Assembly (NCBI GenBank): GCA_030602615.1
Contig: JAUVZM010000002.1
Span: 61,427-125,426 of the forward strand
DNA length: 64,000 bases
Source: a bacterium
GTDB taxonomy: Bacteria > Armatimonadota > Zipacnadia > Zipacnadales > Zipacnadaceae
Direction: 5' to 3'
The position numbers and the translations under genes were made by a program. The notes below the pieces were generated by a model that had not been told where the DNA came from, did not search any database, and saw only the letters and a program-made list of their open reading frames with translations. Positions 17,006 to 25,557 of the stretch are shown here, in pieces. Numbering within the stretch: position 1 is the first letter of the stretch; every line of letters begins with the position of its first letter.

Positions 17006-17028
17006 TCCGGTAATAGATCGCTACCGGA
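17006..17028. other. Small inverted repeat in the yajC/alr-like intergenic region
   Basis: TCCGGTA (17006-17012) and TACCGGA (17022-17028) form a perfect 7-base inverted repeat around a 9-base loop. It lies between the divergent starts of yajC and the racemase-like gene and could be an operator or a leader hairpin; nothing else is recognised in this 218-base region. Confidence 0.3.
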
Positions 17029-17127
17029 TGTGTGCCACGCTCATATATTCGTGCTCGGTGCTGTCATACCTTGTTGTGTAAGAGGATTGGCCTGACTCGG
17101 TGACGAAGTACAGGTAGGTGGACTGAA

Positions 17128-18249
17128 ATGCCTGCGACCTACGTGCGCGTAAATCTGGGGGCCATTGCCAGTAACGTTCGGGCAGTGTTGAGTCGACTGG
17201 ACAATAGCCAGCTCATGGCGGTGGTTAAGGGCAACGCTTACGGGCATGGCATGGTGCCAGTAGCTGAGCGTTGCGTTGCGGCCGGTGCTCAGTGGCTTGG
17301 AGTCAGCTATGTTGATGAGGCGGTGAAGCTGCGCGCCGTTGGAGTAAGGGCGCCGACGTTGGCCTTTGTTCCGCCCACCGAGGAGCAGTGCCGGGCAGCC
17401 GTCGAGCAGGATGTCACGGTCACCATCACCACCGAGGATCATCTGGCCTGGCTGCGGGAGGCGGCTGCTCAGACTGGGCAGATAGCAACTGCGCAGATAT
17501 TCGTGGATGCTGACCTGGGTCGGCCCAGCGCAGGTGATGATCTGGTGCGGCTTTTGCAGATAGCAGCGGGCTTCCCGCAGCTTAAGATTATTGGAGTGTA
17601 CACTCATTTCGACGGCACTGACACCAGCTCAGTGCGCAGTCTGCTTGATGTCGTCAAGCCTGGCTCTGAACTGCAAGCCTTTGCCGCCGTCGTCAAGAAG
17701 TTAGCCCGGCACTGCCTGGGCGCACCGATAATCTTCCATGCTGCGGCCAGCTCGTTGTTCCTGACTGCGCCGGACAGTCACCTGGATCTGGTGCGCATCG
17801 GCACGCTGCTTTACGGCCAGTATCCGCCCGATCTGCCCACGGACCAGCGCAACCTTGACCTGGCTCCGGACACCTTTGAACTGCGCAGCACCATAGTTGC
17901 TATTGATGAGGTACCTGCCGGTACGACGGTCGGCTCTGGCCGGGAATTCGTGTGCCGCAGGCCCACTCAGGTGGCCACTCTCCCGCTGGGGTACGCACAG
18001 GGTCTGTCGCTGGTGCCGGCTTGCTTGGCGCGGCGGCGGGATACCTGGTGGCGTCGGCTTGCCGGCCGGCAAAGGCCGCCGGTAGTGCTGATTGACGGTC
18101 AGGAAGCGCCGATAATTGGGCGCATCGGTATGGATCAGTGTGCCGTGGATGTTACTGATATGGCGGACGTCGAGGTGGGCCAGACGGTGGTTGTACCCAC
18201 GCACTGCACCCTAATTAGTCCTGAAGTGCCGCGGGTCTACATTGAGTAA
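17128..18249 (+). CDS. Alanine-racemase-like PLP protein with altered active site
   Basis: 373 residues with the alanine racemase fold: an N-terminal TIM barrel and a C-terminal beta domain. The PLP lysine is present near residue 34 (V-V-K-G-N-A-Y-G-H-G), as are T-H-F-D at about 159 and V-R-I-G-T-L-L-Y-G at about 225. Three expected features are changed. The V-G-Y-G motif that carries the second catalytic base, Tyr265 in Geobacillus numbering, reads V-G-S-G (Tyr to Ser). The H-A-A-N-S segment reads H-A-A-A-S. The T-I-N-Y-E segment that bears Tyr354 is missing: the chain goes from G-Q-T-V-V-V directly to I-S-P-E-V-P-R-V-Y. It may be a racemase of other specificity, a non-racemising relative or a decayed gene. 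The gene stands alone. Confidence 0.8.
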   Translation: MPATYVRVNLGAIASNVRAVLSRLDNSQLMAVVKGNAYGHGMVPVAERCVAAGAQWLGVSYVDEAVKLRAVGVRAPTLAFVPPTEEQCRAAVEQDVTVTITTEDHLAWLREAAAQTGQIATAQIFVDADLGRPSAGDDLVRLLQIAAGFPQLKIIGVYTHFDGTDTSSVRSLLDVVKPGSELQAFAAVVKKLARHCLGAPIIFHAAASSLFLTAPDSHLDLVRIGTLLYGQYPPDLPTDQRNLDLAPDTFELRSTIVAIDEVPAGTTVGSGREFVCRRPTQVATLPLGYAQGLSLVPACLARRRDTWWRRLAGRQRPPVVLIDGQEAPIIGRIGMDQCAVDVTDMADVEVGQTVVVPTHCTLISPEVPRVYIE

Positions 18250-18279
18250 GCCCTAGCCTACGGTCTAGTGAGCAAAAAT

Positions 18280-18306
18280 GCGCCTGCCAGCAATGCTGGC
18301 AGGCGC
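18280..18306 (-). terminator. Rho-independent terminator after pnp
   Basis: GCGCCTGCCAGC (18280-18291) pairs perfectly over 12 bases with GCTGGCAGGCGC (18295-18306) across an AAT loop. On the minus strand the stem is followed by CATTTTTGC, a short U run, so it ends the rpsO-pnp transcript. Being palindromic it may also slow the convergent racemase-like transcript. Confidence 0.8.
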
Positions 18307-18344
18307 GGTTGGCTCATTACCGATCCATTCTTGGGGCAAGGTAG

Positions 18345-19190
18345 TTACTTGTTGCTCCGGTTATAGCCTCGGCCCCGGCCGCCGGAGCGGTCGTTGCCCC
18401 GCCGACTGTCGGAGCGCGCGCCACCGGGTGGCGAATCGAGCAGTGCCTTGCGGCTGAGGCGGACCTTGCCTTCGTCATCAATGCCGATGACCTTGATTTT
18501 CACTTCGTCTCCGACCTTGACTACATCCTCGGTCTTGGCAACGTGTTCGTGGGCCAGTTCCGAGATGTGCACCAATCCGTCACGGCCCGGGGCTATTTCG
18601 ACAAAGGCACCGAAGGTGGTAGTAGAGACAACTTTCCCGGTGATTACCTCACCGACTTCGATTTCACGAGTCATCTCCTTAATCTCGTCACGCGCCTGCT
18701 CTGCTTTCTCCGCATCCTCCCCAAAGACAAACACAGTGCCATCATCTTCGATGTCTATATCAACTTCGTACTTATCCTCCATTGCGCGGATATTCTTCCC
18801 TCCCGGACCAATGACCATGCCAATCTGATCCGGTTTAATCTGGACAGCAAACATGCGCGGCGCATACGGAGACATTTCCTGGCGGGGGTAAGCAATTGCC
18901 TCTGCCATAGCGTCCAGAATATGCAGTCGCGCCTCCCGGGCCTGGGCCAGTCCCTCAGCCAGAATAGCTGCCGAAAGTCCTGGCACCTTCATATCTAACT
19001 GCAGCGCGGTTACGCCCGCCCGGCTGCCGGCCACCTTCAGATCCATTGCCCCGGCGTGATCTTCCAGCCCCTGGATATCGGTGAGCAAGGCATAGTTGTC
19101 TTCGTCTTCGTAGACCAGTCCCACGGCGATGCCCGCCACCGGCGCCTTTATCTGATGCCAGCGTCCATAAGTGCGAGAGTCGAGCCGCAC
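18345..19190 (-). CDS. pnp: Polynucleotide phosphorylase, C-terminal fragment (frameshifted)
   Basis: Homology to PNPase starts at I-K-A-P-V-A-G-I-A-V-G-L at about 19151. It covers the end of the second RNase PH core (the D-x-K-V-A-G-S motif with its catalytic aspartate: A-M-D-L-K-V-A-G-S), a KH domain (I-G-P-G-G-K-N-I-R), an S1 domain (V-I-T-G-K-V-V-S-T-T-T-F-G-A-F-V) and a Gly/Arg-rich tail. The residues before I-K-A-P come from the wrong frame. The N-terminal part is the overlapping frame at 19148-20506. A missing base at about 19150-19155 separates the two (see findings). A functional full protein would be about 720 residues and would degrade RNA 3' to 5' with phosphate. Confidence 0.85.
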   Translation of the reverse strand: MRLDSRTYGRWHQIKAPVAGIAVGLVYEDEDNYALLTDIQGLEDHAGAMDLKVAGSRAGVTALQLDMKVPGLSAAILAEGLAQAREARLHILDAMAEAIAYPRQEMSPYAPRMFAVQIKPDQIGMVIGPGGKNIRAMEDKYEVDIDIEDDGTVFVFGEDAEKAEQARDEIKEMTREIEVGEVITGKVVSTTTFGAFVEIAPGRDGLVHISELAHEHVAKTEDVVKVGDEVKIKVIGIDDEGKVRLSRKALLDSPPGGARSDSRRGNDRSGGRGRGYNRSNK

Positions 19191-20506
19191 ACCGCAGCCA
19201 TTGACGAAGAGCCGTTGCTTTCCAGCACCTCAGAAACGAGGCGGACGGTATAGGGACATTCGTCCTCGGGCGGTATCATGCACTCCAGTGCCTTCTGGGC
19301 CAGAGCCCCGTGGCCGATCTCGCGTCGGGCCGGACCCCGCAGCGGCCGCACTTCCCCTACTGAGAACGGCGGGAAGTTGTAATGGTGCATAAATCGGTGG
19401 TATTCTTCTTCCTCCAGGCTACGCACCAACTGCTGGTCGCGGACTGCGCCCAGTGTCGTTACCGTCAGCACCTGTGTCTCACCACGGGTGAACAGCCCCG
19501 AGCCGTGAGCGCGCGGCGCGAGGCCTACCTCGCTGCTGAGTGGCCGCACTTCAGAGAATCCTCGCCCGTCCAGGCGCCGTTTTTCGTTCAGTACGGTATC
19601 CTTAAGCAGGCGTTTGGTGATCTGATTGACTGCTGCGTCTATGTCCTTCTTGGGGTCCTCGTGGTTCTCAGCCAGCCGCTGGTTGATTTCGTCCTTCAGG
19701 GCGGATATCTGCTGCTGACGCTCCAGCTTGTCAACTATTTGGAACGTATTGCCCAGGTCATCAGCATACTCGCCTTCGACAAAGTCAACAATTTCTGGCC
19801 GGGGCTCCCACAGGGGATAATCAATCTTAGGCTTGCCGGCCTTAGCGCGAAGCTCCTCGATAAGCTCTACGACCGGCTGACAGGCCTCTTCAGCCATTGC
19901 GAAGGCCTCGCTAAGCATCTCATCGGGAATCTGCTTAGCTTCGACCTCTGCCATCACGATGCCGTCGGCTGTCGCCGACATAAGCAGAGTGAGGTCGCCG
20001 GCATCTAGCTGCTCGAACGAGGGGTTAATGGTGAACTGGCCGTCGTCAATGCCCACCTGAGCCACCCCAAAGGGGCCGGCAAACGGCAGGCTGGACAGGT
20101 GCAGTGCCGCTGAGGCGCCAATCATAGTAACGACGTCTATTGAGTTCTGATTATCCGCCGACAGTGGTGTAGCGATGGCCTGCACGTCATTGCGCAGCCC
20201 GTCAGGCAGCAGCGTGCGAATCGGCCGGTCTGTGCGTCGGCAGGTGAGAATTGCCGCATCACCGGGCCGTCCCTCTCGCTTGAAGAATCCTCCGGGAATC
20301 TCCCCGACAGCGTACATCTTCTCTTCGAAATCTACGCGCAAGGGTAGAAAGGGTAGGTCCTGAGGTTCGGGGGTAACCGTTAGTGCGACCAGTACGACGG
20401 TGTCGCCATAGCTGGCCAGTACGGCAGATTCTGCTTGCCGGGCCATACGCCCGGTCTCGAGGCTGAGCGGTCGCCCCGCCCAGTCACAACTTACTTGGTG
20501 TAACAT
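19148..20506 (-). CDS. pnp: Polynucleotide phosphorylase, N-terminal fragment (frameshifted)
   Basis: 452 residues from an ATG with GGAGG 7 bases upstream. It holds the first RNase PH core (E-T-G-R-M-A-R-Q-A, F-F-K-R-E-G-R-P, R-T-D-R-P-I-R), the helical linker, and most of the second core (R-R-L-D-G-R-G-F, H-G-S-G-L-F-T-R-G-E-T-Q, S-N-G-S-S-S-M-A). The frame ends abruptly at L-A-L-M-D-A-G-I-R, where all PNPases continue to I-K-A-P-V-A-G. The rest of the gene follows in the -1 frame. As read, the product would lack part of the catalytic core, the KH domain and the S1 domain. It lies behind rpsO, the classical rpsO-pnp order. Confidence 0.88.
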   Translation of the reverse strand: MLHQVSCDWAGRPLSLETGRMARQAESAVLASYGDTVVLVALTVTPEPQDLPFLPLRVDFEEKMYAVGEIPGGFFKREGRPGDAAILTCRRTDRPIRTLLPDGLRNDVQAIATPLSADNQNSIDVVTMIGASAALHLSSLPFAGPFGVAQVGIDDGQFTINPSFEQLDAGDLTLLMSATADGIVMAEVEAKQIPDEMLSEAFAMAEEACQPVVELIEELRAKAGKPKIDYPLWEPRPEIVDFVEGEYADDLGNTFQIVDKLERQQQISALKDEINQRLAENHEDPKKDIDAAVNQITKRLLKDTVLNEKRRLDGRGFSEVRPLSSEVGLAPRAHGSGLFTRGETQVLTVTTLGAVRDQQLVRSLEEEEYHRFMHHYNFPPFSVGEVRPLRGPARREIGHGALAQKALECMIPPEDECPYTVRLVSEVLESNGSSSMAAVCGSTLALMDAGIR

Positions 20507-20672
20507 CTTGTGTCCTCCTTGGCCAGAGCCGCAGGAGAACCAAGGCGACGTCGAGGAGACAGGGAAAACAGAACATTCCGTAACGCTCGGTTTTCACTGT
20601 GTCCCCCACACGCGCTTGGCAACTCCGACTCTGACGTGTTTTGTTTGTTGTATGTCTGTGCGTCTTATATGA

Positions 20673-20695
20673 AAGCGTCTGCATAAGAGACGCTT
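20673..20695 (-). other. Hairpin in the rpsO-pnp intergenic region
   Basis: AAGCGTCT (20673-20680) and AGACGCTT (20688-20695) form a perfect 8-base stem with a 7-base loop. There is no U run, so it is not a standard terminator. In E. coli a hairpin at this place is cut by RNase III for pnp autoregulation; an analogous role is possible but not shown. Confidence 0.4.
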
Positions 20696-20734
20696 CACAA
20701 AGCAAATCAGTTCAGCAGGTTCCCGACAACTGCC

Positions 20735-21004
20735 CTACCGACGCAACCCCAGCTCAGACAGCACCTTGCGATAGCGGTCAACGTCGGTATTCTGCAGATA
20801 TTTGAGCAATCTGCGGCGCTTCCCCACCATCTTCAGCAATCCGCGCCGCGAGTGGTGGTCTTTGCGATGTTCCTGCAGGTGCTCAGTCAGGTGCTGGATT
20901 CTTGCCGTCAAGAGGGCAATTTGTACTTCCGGTGAACCGGTATCTGACTCGTGTCGCTTGAACTTGTCAATGACCTCTTGCTTCGCCTCGATCGTTACGG
21001 TCAA
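20735..21004 (-). CDS. rpsO: 30S ribosomal protein S15
   Basis: 89 residues if TTG at 21004 is the start. AAGAGG lies 8 bases before this TTG and the length then equals the family norm; an in-frame GTG at 21013 overlaps the ribosome site and would add three residues. The sequence is typical S15: [16 protein letters not shown], then [22 protein letters not shown]15 binds 16S rRNA early in 30S assembly. It precedes pnp on the same transcript. Confidence 0.95.
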   Translation of the reverse strand: MTVTIEAKQEVIDKFKRHESDTGSPEVQIALLTARIQHLTEHLQEHRKDHHSRRGLLKMVGKRRRLLKYLQNTDVDRYRKVLSELGLRR

Positions 21005-21141
21005 TGTGCCCACCTCTTTTCCTTACAGCGCCTGCCGGTGGGTACGGCACGCTGCCGCCGCCACACATTAGTGTTGCCCGGTACCGAGATAGCCGTCGGA
21101 AGGGCGGAGATCCCAGTACGGGGTGGTATGACGATGGGTAA

Positions 21142-21170
21142 AGTGTAACACATATGGGAGTTTATGTAAA
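21142..21170 (-). promoter_or_regulatory. rpsO: Promoter of rpsO-pnp
   Basis: TTTACA (21170-21165) and TACACT (21147-21142) on the minus strand are 17 bases apart. The leader before the TTG would be about 130 bases, long enough for translational control of S15. The 336-base stretch from 21005 to 21340 otherwise holds only the partial repeat at 21260-21303. Confidence 0.5.
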
Positions 21171-21259
21171 GCCCTGGCTATCGTGGTGGCTTGGCCAACT
21201 GGCAGACTTTCTTCGGTTCACCCACTTCAGGCAGCTTGCAAATATCATCCTCGGTGAAG

Positions 21260-21303
21260 CACACTGCCCATTCGTCAACTCAACAACCTCCACGCTGGGA
21301 CCC
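21260..21303. repeat. Flanking repeat, left copy
   Basis: The segment with CACTGCCCATTCGTCAAC, then AACCTCCACGC and GGGACCC resembles 25482-25520, which has CACTGTCCGTTCGTCAAC, then AACCTCCACGC and GGGGCCC. The left copy carries a five-base insertion. The two copies stand in direct orientation on either side of the DUF4838 tandem array. Confidence 0.6.
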
Positions 21304-23352
21304 GGGTGCGAGCCAGAGTGCGCTCAGGCGATGAAAGAGCCTATTCAGAAATCGTCACACCCAGTTTATTGCTTATCTCGTCCCAATATCTGTCCATAGA
21401 GACGTCCTGGATGCTGCGCATTTCAAGTTCTTTGGCCAGGCGTAATAGTCCCGCCGCTTCGTCTTTCAGCCGCGGGTCATCGGCGGGCAAGTTTTCGAGC
21501 ATGGCAAATTGCAGTACCATCCTGGCCGCCGCCACATGACGGTGCGTCTGGGGATCCCCGGCAGTTGCCTGCCGAGCTTGCTCAAACAGACTATAGCTGT
21601 GCTCGATGGCTTGATCCGTCAGCTGACGGTAGCCCAGGTGGCAGCCATATACAAGCTCGTGCCGCAGGGGCGAGTCTTCGTTAGTCCAGATATTAGCCTT
21701 CTCCGCGGGGAGCGGCTCGTAGTTGCCGGGGTTAGAGACCAGACTGATAAAGTCCTCAATGTGGGTCGCCGCTGACCCATAATAGGCGTCAAGGAACTCG
21801 CACAGTGCCTGCTCGGCGTCCCACTCAGGGTTGCGCAATGACTGTGCCCACAGCCAATAGCGCAGGAATCCAAACCCGACCTGTATATCAATGATAGCAT
21901 CAACCTGCACGCCAGTCACGCCCAGCCGCCAGGCCGCACGCACGGTCGGGGCGATGGTTAGCAGATCGGCTGGCGGCCCCAACGCCCCCGCAAAGGAGTA
22001 ATCGTACAGGTAAACCTCCCGGGCAATCTGTTTCCACTTCTTGATGCCGTCAGCAAAATGGTAAAATGACTGATTGATCGGCCCACGATCCAGGGGGTGA
22101 CATATGCACCGTTCGATCGGACAGTACCAGATGACCACGTTGCGATGTGCAGTGATGTTTGCGGGCGGGTTACGGCTCGCGCCATAGGCAAATGTGCCGA
22201 TGCGCATATTGGGGAATTCGTCTTCCAGCAGCGTGGCGACCTGGTTGACGAACTGAAGGTTGCGCCCGGCCAGGCCGCCATAGCCTATTACACTGCTAGG
22301 GTTACCTGGTGGGGTGTAGCGCTCGTATGCGGCCTTGCACCGTTCGCACTGGCAGTAGTTGCCGGTGTCGCTTTGCCCGATGAAAAACATATCCGCGTTG
22401 GGTTCGGCCTGCATCCATTGCCGCAGAGTCTGAGCCGCAATCTGAACCACATCTGGATGCGTCAGGCACAGTTCCAGATCGCCTTCGGTCACGCGCCGGC
22501 CCTCATGCAGCGCAAAGTATTCCGGATGCTGTGCAGCGTAGAGCTCAGCCGGTACCAAATGCGATAGATTGTGGCCAGAGTGCGGGATCTCGAACGCCCC
22601 ACCATACCGCTCGTCAATTGGATGCACGTTTGCGTCTATGAAAGTCCCGCTGTTACGCGTACGAGCAACATAGTTGGCATCAAAATGATCTCGCCACCAC
22701 CAACTCCGGACGTACCCCGCATACATCTTCGGATCACGATACTCAAACGCCGGCTTACCCGTGATGTCCGGGGCCAAATAAGGATCCAAGTCAGTCAGTT
22801 GCGCTAGTTCAATCGTCTTGCGCTGGGGTATGAAGCTGGTATCTGGCGCGAACCACCGGCAGCCCAGATGATCCTCTATCAGTGCGTAGACACCGTACAA
22901 AACTCCCCGAGGTTGGCCCCCGGCGATGATCAGATGATCGCCGCTCACCCGCAGCAGGTAACCTTCTTTGCCGAATTGTTGCCAATCCACCTCGACGCCG
23001 AGTTCTTGCAGAAACCGGGTATTGCCCAGCAATATTGCATGAGTGGCTAACGGCTCGGCGTCGGTGACGATAGGCAGCTTGCTCCCGCTCATCTGCTCCA
23101 GATGAAGCGCGAGCTCCTCGGCCGCGAATTGCTCGGCGGGAATCGCGTCACTGGACACGACAATCACGTATTCGCTCTGGCCTCCGTCAACCAGTGTTAG
23201 CGCCCCGGCAGGCATGGCCCCCAGGAAGGTCAACATCAGGATGGTTGCCGCCCTCGCATTTATCACTTGCTTCCGTGCCCTGTTCAATCCGACGAAATGC
23301 ATCGCCTGATCCTCCTTCTTTTCCCAAGGTTATTGTTTACTATGAGACTACT
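21294..23352. repeat. Tandem duplication unit 1 (DUF4838 gene copy 1)
   Basis: Unit 1 matches unit 2 (23367-25425) with a constant offset of 2073 bases. Similarity begins at GCTGGGACCCGGGTGCGAG before the stop codon and ends after TTATTGTTTACTATGAGACT upstream of the start. The coding sequence, its ribosome site and the promoter-side sequence are all duplicated. Confidence 0.85.
21341..23302 (-). CDS. Exported DUF4838 protein, copy 1
   Basis: 653 residues. A signal peptide (residues 16-35, G-A-M-P-A-G-A) leads to an alpha/beta domain at 40-140 (Y-V-I-V-V-S-S-D-A-I-P-A-E-Q-F-A-A-E-E-L) like the N-terminal domain of GH20 and GH67 enzymes. It ends with G-V-L-Y-G-V-Y-A-L-I-E-D-H-L-G-C-R-W-F. The DUF4838 domain follows, including H-N-L-S-H-L-V-P, a Cys cluster C-Q-C-E-R-C, and N-V-V-I-W-Y-C-P-I-E-R-C. 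The family is seen with polysaccharide-degrading genes and probably acts on glycans, but no catalytic pair is established. AAGGAGG precedes the ATG at 23302. It is nearly identical to the next gene and shows no stop or frameshift. Confidence 0.85.
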   Translation of the reverse strand: MHFVGLNRARKQVINARAATILMLTFLGAMPAGALTLVDGGQSEYVIVVSSDAIPAEQFAAEELALHLEQMSGSKLPIVTDAEPLATHAILLGNTRFLQELGVEVDWQQFGKEGYLLRVSGDHLIIAGGQPRGVLYGVYALIEDHLGCRWFAPDTSFIPQRKTIELAQLTDLDPYLAPDITGKPAFEYRDPKMYAGYVRSWWWRDHFDANYVARTRNSGTFIDANVHPIDERYGGAFEIPHSGHNLSHLVPAELYAAQHPEYFALHEGRRVTEGDLELCLTHPDVVQIAAQTLRQWMQAEPNADMFFIGQSDTGNYCQCERCKAAYERYTPPGNPSSVIGYGGLAGRNLQFVNQVATLLEDEFPNMRIGTFAYGASRNPPANITAHRNVVIWYCPIERCICHPLDRGPINQSFYHFADGIKKWKQIAREVYLYDYSFAGALGPPADLLTIAPTVRAAWRLGVTGVQVDAIIDIQVGFGFLRYWLWAQSLRNPEWDAEQALCEFLDAYYGSAATHIEDFISLVSNPGNYEPLPAEKANIWTNEDSPLRHELVYGCHLGYRQLTDQAIEHSYSLFEQARQATAGDPQTHRHVAAARMVLQFAMLENLPADDPRLKDEAAGLLRLAKELEMRSIQDVSMDRYWDEISNKLGVTISE

Positions 23353-23366
23353 GCAATCGTCGCCGT

Positions 23367-25425
23367 GCTGGGACCCGGGTGCGAGTCAGAGCACGCTCAG
23401 GCGATGAAAGAACCTATTCAGAAATCGTCACACCCAGTTTCTGGCTTATCTTCTCCCGGTATTCATTCAATGGCGTGTTGCGGATTCTGGGCATTTCGAG
23501 TTCTTTGGCCAGGCGCAATAGTCCCGCCGCTTCGTCTTTCAGCCGCGGGTCATCGGCGGGCAAGTTTTCGAGCATGGCAAATTGCAGTACCATCCTGGCC
23601 GCCGCCACATGACGGTACGCCTGGGGATCCCCGGCGGTCGCCTGGCGGGCCTGCTCGAACAGCGCATAACCTTCCTCGATCGCCTCATCAGTCAACCTGC
23701 GGTAGCCCAGGTGACAGCCGTGTACAAGCTCGTGCCGCAGCGGCGAGTCCTCGTTAGTCCAGATATCAGCCTTCTCCGCGGGGAGCGGCTCGTAGTTGCC
23801 GGGGTTAGCGACCAGACTGATAAAGTCCTCAATGTGGGTCGTGGCTGCCCCATAATAGACGTCAAGGAACTCGCCCAGTGCCTGCTCGGCGTCCCACTCA
23901 GGGTTGCGCAATGACTGTGCCCACAGCCAATAGCGCAGGAATCCAAACCCGACCTCTATATCACTGATGCCATTAACCTGCACGCCAGTCACGCCCAGCC
24001 GCCAGGCCGCACGCACGGTCGGGGCGATGGTTAGCAGATCGGCTGGCGGCCCCAACGCCCCCGCAAAGGAGTAATCGTACAAGTAAACCTCTCGGGCAAT
24101 CTGTTTCCACTTCTTGATGCCGTCAGCGAAATGGTAAAAGGACTCATTGATCGGCCCGCGATCCAGGGGGTGACACGCGCACCGCTCGATCGGACAGTAC
24201 CAGATGATCACGTTGCGGTGTGCGGTGATGTTTACGGGTGGGTTACGCGTCGCGCCATAGGCAAAGGTGCCGATGCGCATATTGGGGAATTCGTCTTCCA
24301 GCAATGTGGCGACCTCGTTGACGAACTGAAGGTTTCTCCCGGCCAGGCCGCCATAGCCTCCTCCACTGCTGGGCTTACCTGGTGGGGTGTAGCGCTCGTA
24401 TGCGGCCTTACACTGGTCGCACTGGCAGTGGTTGCTGGTGTCGCTTTGCCCGATGAAAAACATGTCCGCGTCGGGTTCGGCTCGCATCCATTCGCGCAGC
24501 GTCTGGGCCGCGATGCGCGCCACATCCGGGTTCGTCAGGCACAGTTCCAGGTCACCTTCGGTCACCCGCCGGCCCTCATGCAGCGCAAAGTATTCGGGAT
24601 GCTCGGAAGCGTAGAGCTTGGCCGGCACCAAATGCGATAGATTGTGGCCAAAGTGCGGGATCTTGAAGTACCCACCATACCGCTCGTCAATTGGCTGCAC
24701 GATTGCGTCTATGAAAGTCCCGCTGTTACGCATACGAGCAAGATAGTTGGCAGCAAAATGATCTCGCCACCACCAGCTCCGGACATACCCCTCGTACATC
24801 CACGGATCACGATACTCAAACGCCGGCTTACCCGTGATGTCCGGGGCCAAATAAGGATCCAAGTCAGTCAGTTCCGGCAGTTTAATCGTCTTACGCTGGG
24901 GTATGAAGCTGGTATCCGGGGCGAACCACCGACAGCCCAGATGATCCTCCAGCAGCGCATAGGCACCGTACAAAACTCCCCGAGGTTGGCCTCCGGCGAT
25001 GATCAGATGATCGCCGCTCACCCGCAGTAGGTAACCTTCTTTGGCGAATTGTTGCCAATCCACCTCGACGCCGAGTTCTTGCAGAAACCGGGTTCTGCCC
25101 AGCAGCACCGCGTGACTGGGCAAAGGCTCAGCATCGGTGACGATCGGCAACTTGGCCCCGCTCATCTGCTCCAGATGAAGCGCCAGCTCCTCGGCCGCAA
25201 ATTGCTCGGCGGGGATCGCGTCACTGGACACGACGATGACGTATTGGCTCTGGCCTTCGTCAACCAGTGTTAGCGCCCCGGCAGGCATGGCCCCCAGGAA
25301 GGTCAACATCAGGATGGTTGCCGCCCTCGCGTTCATCACTTGCTTCTGTGCCCTGTTCAATCCAACGAAATCCACCGTTTGGTCCTCCTTCTTTTCCCAA
25401 GGTTATTGTTTACTATGAGACTACT
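23367..25425. repeat. Tandem duplication unit 2 (DUF4838 gene copy 2)
   Basis: Head-to-tail copy of 21294-23352. Only 14 bases (23353-23366) separate the end of unit 1 from the start of unit 2. No transposase, resolvase site or terminal inverted repeat is visible, so unequal recombination is the simplest origin. Confidence 0.85.
23414..25375 (-). CDS. Exported DUF4838 protein, copy 2
   Basis: 653 residues from a GTG with AAGGAGG 8 bases upstream; copy 1 uses ATG at the same place. Domain order is as in copy 1. Differences are scattered substitutions and no indels: V-D-E-G-Q-S-Q-Y against V-D-G-G-Q-S-E-Y, H-N-L-S-H-L-V-P-A-K against -A-E, and more changes in the last 70 residues. Both the Cys cluster (C-Q-C-D-Q-C) and the W-Y-C-P-I-E-R-C motif are kept, so both copies look functional. 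The even spread of substitutions implies some time since duplication. Together they may give a higher dose or slightly different specificity. Confidence 0.85.
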   Translation of the reverse strand: MDFVGLNRAQKQVMNARAATILMLTFLGAMPAGALTLVDEGQSQYVIVVSSDAIPAEQFAAEELALHLEQMSGAKLPIVTDAEPLPSHAVLLGRTRFLQELGVEVDWQQFAKEGYLLRVSGDHLIIAGGQPRGVLYGAYALLEDHLGCRWFAPDTSFIPQRKTIKLPELTDLDPYLAPDITGKPAFEYRDPWMYEGYVRSWWWRDHFAANYLARMRNSGTFIDAIVQPIDERYGGYFKIPHFGHNLSHLVPAKLYASEHPEYFALHEGRRVTEGDLELCLTNPDVARIAAQTLREWMRAEPDADMFFIGQSDTSNHCQCDQCKAAYERYTPPGKPSSGGGYGGLAGRNLQFVNEVATLLEDEFPNMRIGTFAYGATRNPPVNITAHRNVIIWYCPIERCACHPLDRGPINESFYHFADGIKKWKQIAREVYLYDYSFAGALGPPADLLTIAPTVRAAWRLGVTGVQVNGISDIEVGFGFLRYWLWAQSLRNPEWDAEQALGEFLDVYYGAATTHIEDFISLVANPGNYEPLPAEKADIWTNEDSPLRHELVHGCHLGYRRLTDEAIEEGYALFEQARQATAGDPQAYRHVAAARMVLQFAMLENLPADDPRLKDEAAGLLRLAKELEMPRIRNTPLNEYREKISQKLGVTISE

Positions 25426-25481
25426 ACAAGAGTCATCTTGTGTGCTAGGGCCACAGATCAAAGATGCTGTCACTTGTCTTG

Positions 25482-25520
25482 CGCACTGTCCGTTCGTCAA
25501 CAACCTCCACGCCGGGGCCC
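25482..25520. repeat. Flanking repeat, right copy
   Basis: Direct-orientation partner of 21260-21303, located upstream of copy 2. It lies between the DUF4838 promoter region and the stop of the E2-like gene. It could be a remnant of an earlier copy of the duplicated unit or a recombination site. Confidence 0.55.
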
Positions 25521-25557
25521 AGGTATCCCTGAATGCTGCAGCCCGGCTTAACCCTTG

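Noticed and set aside
19140..19195. Programmed -1 frameshifting in pnp
   Set aside because: No slippery heptamer or following stem is visible at the junction, and PNPase is not known to use such a mechanism.
21294..25425. The DUF4838 array as a transposon or integrated element
   Set aside because: No transposase, integrase or terminal inverted repeats were found. Tandem duplication explains the structure.
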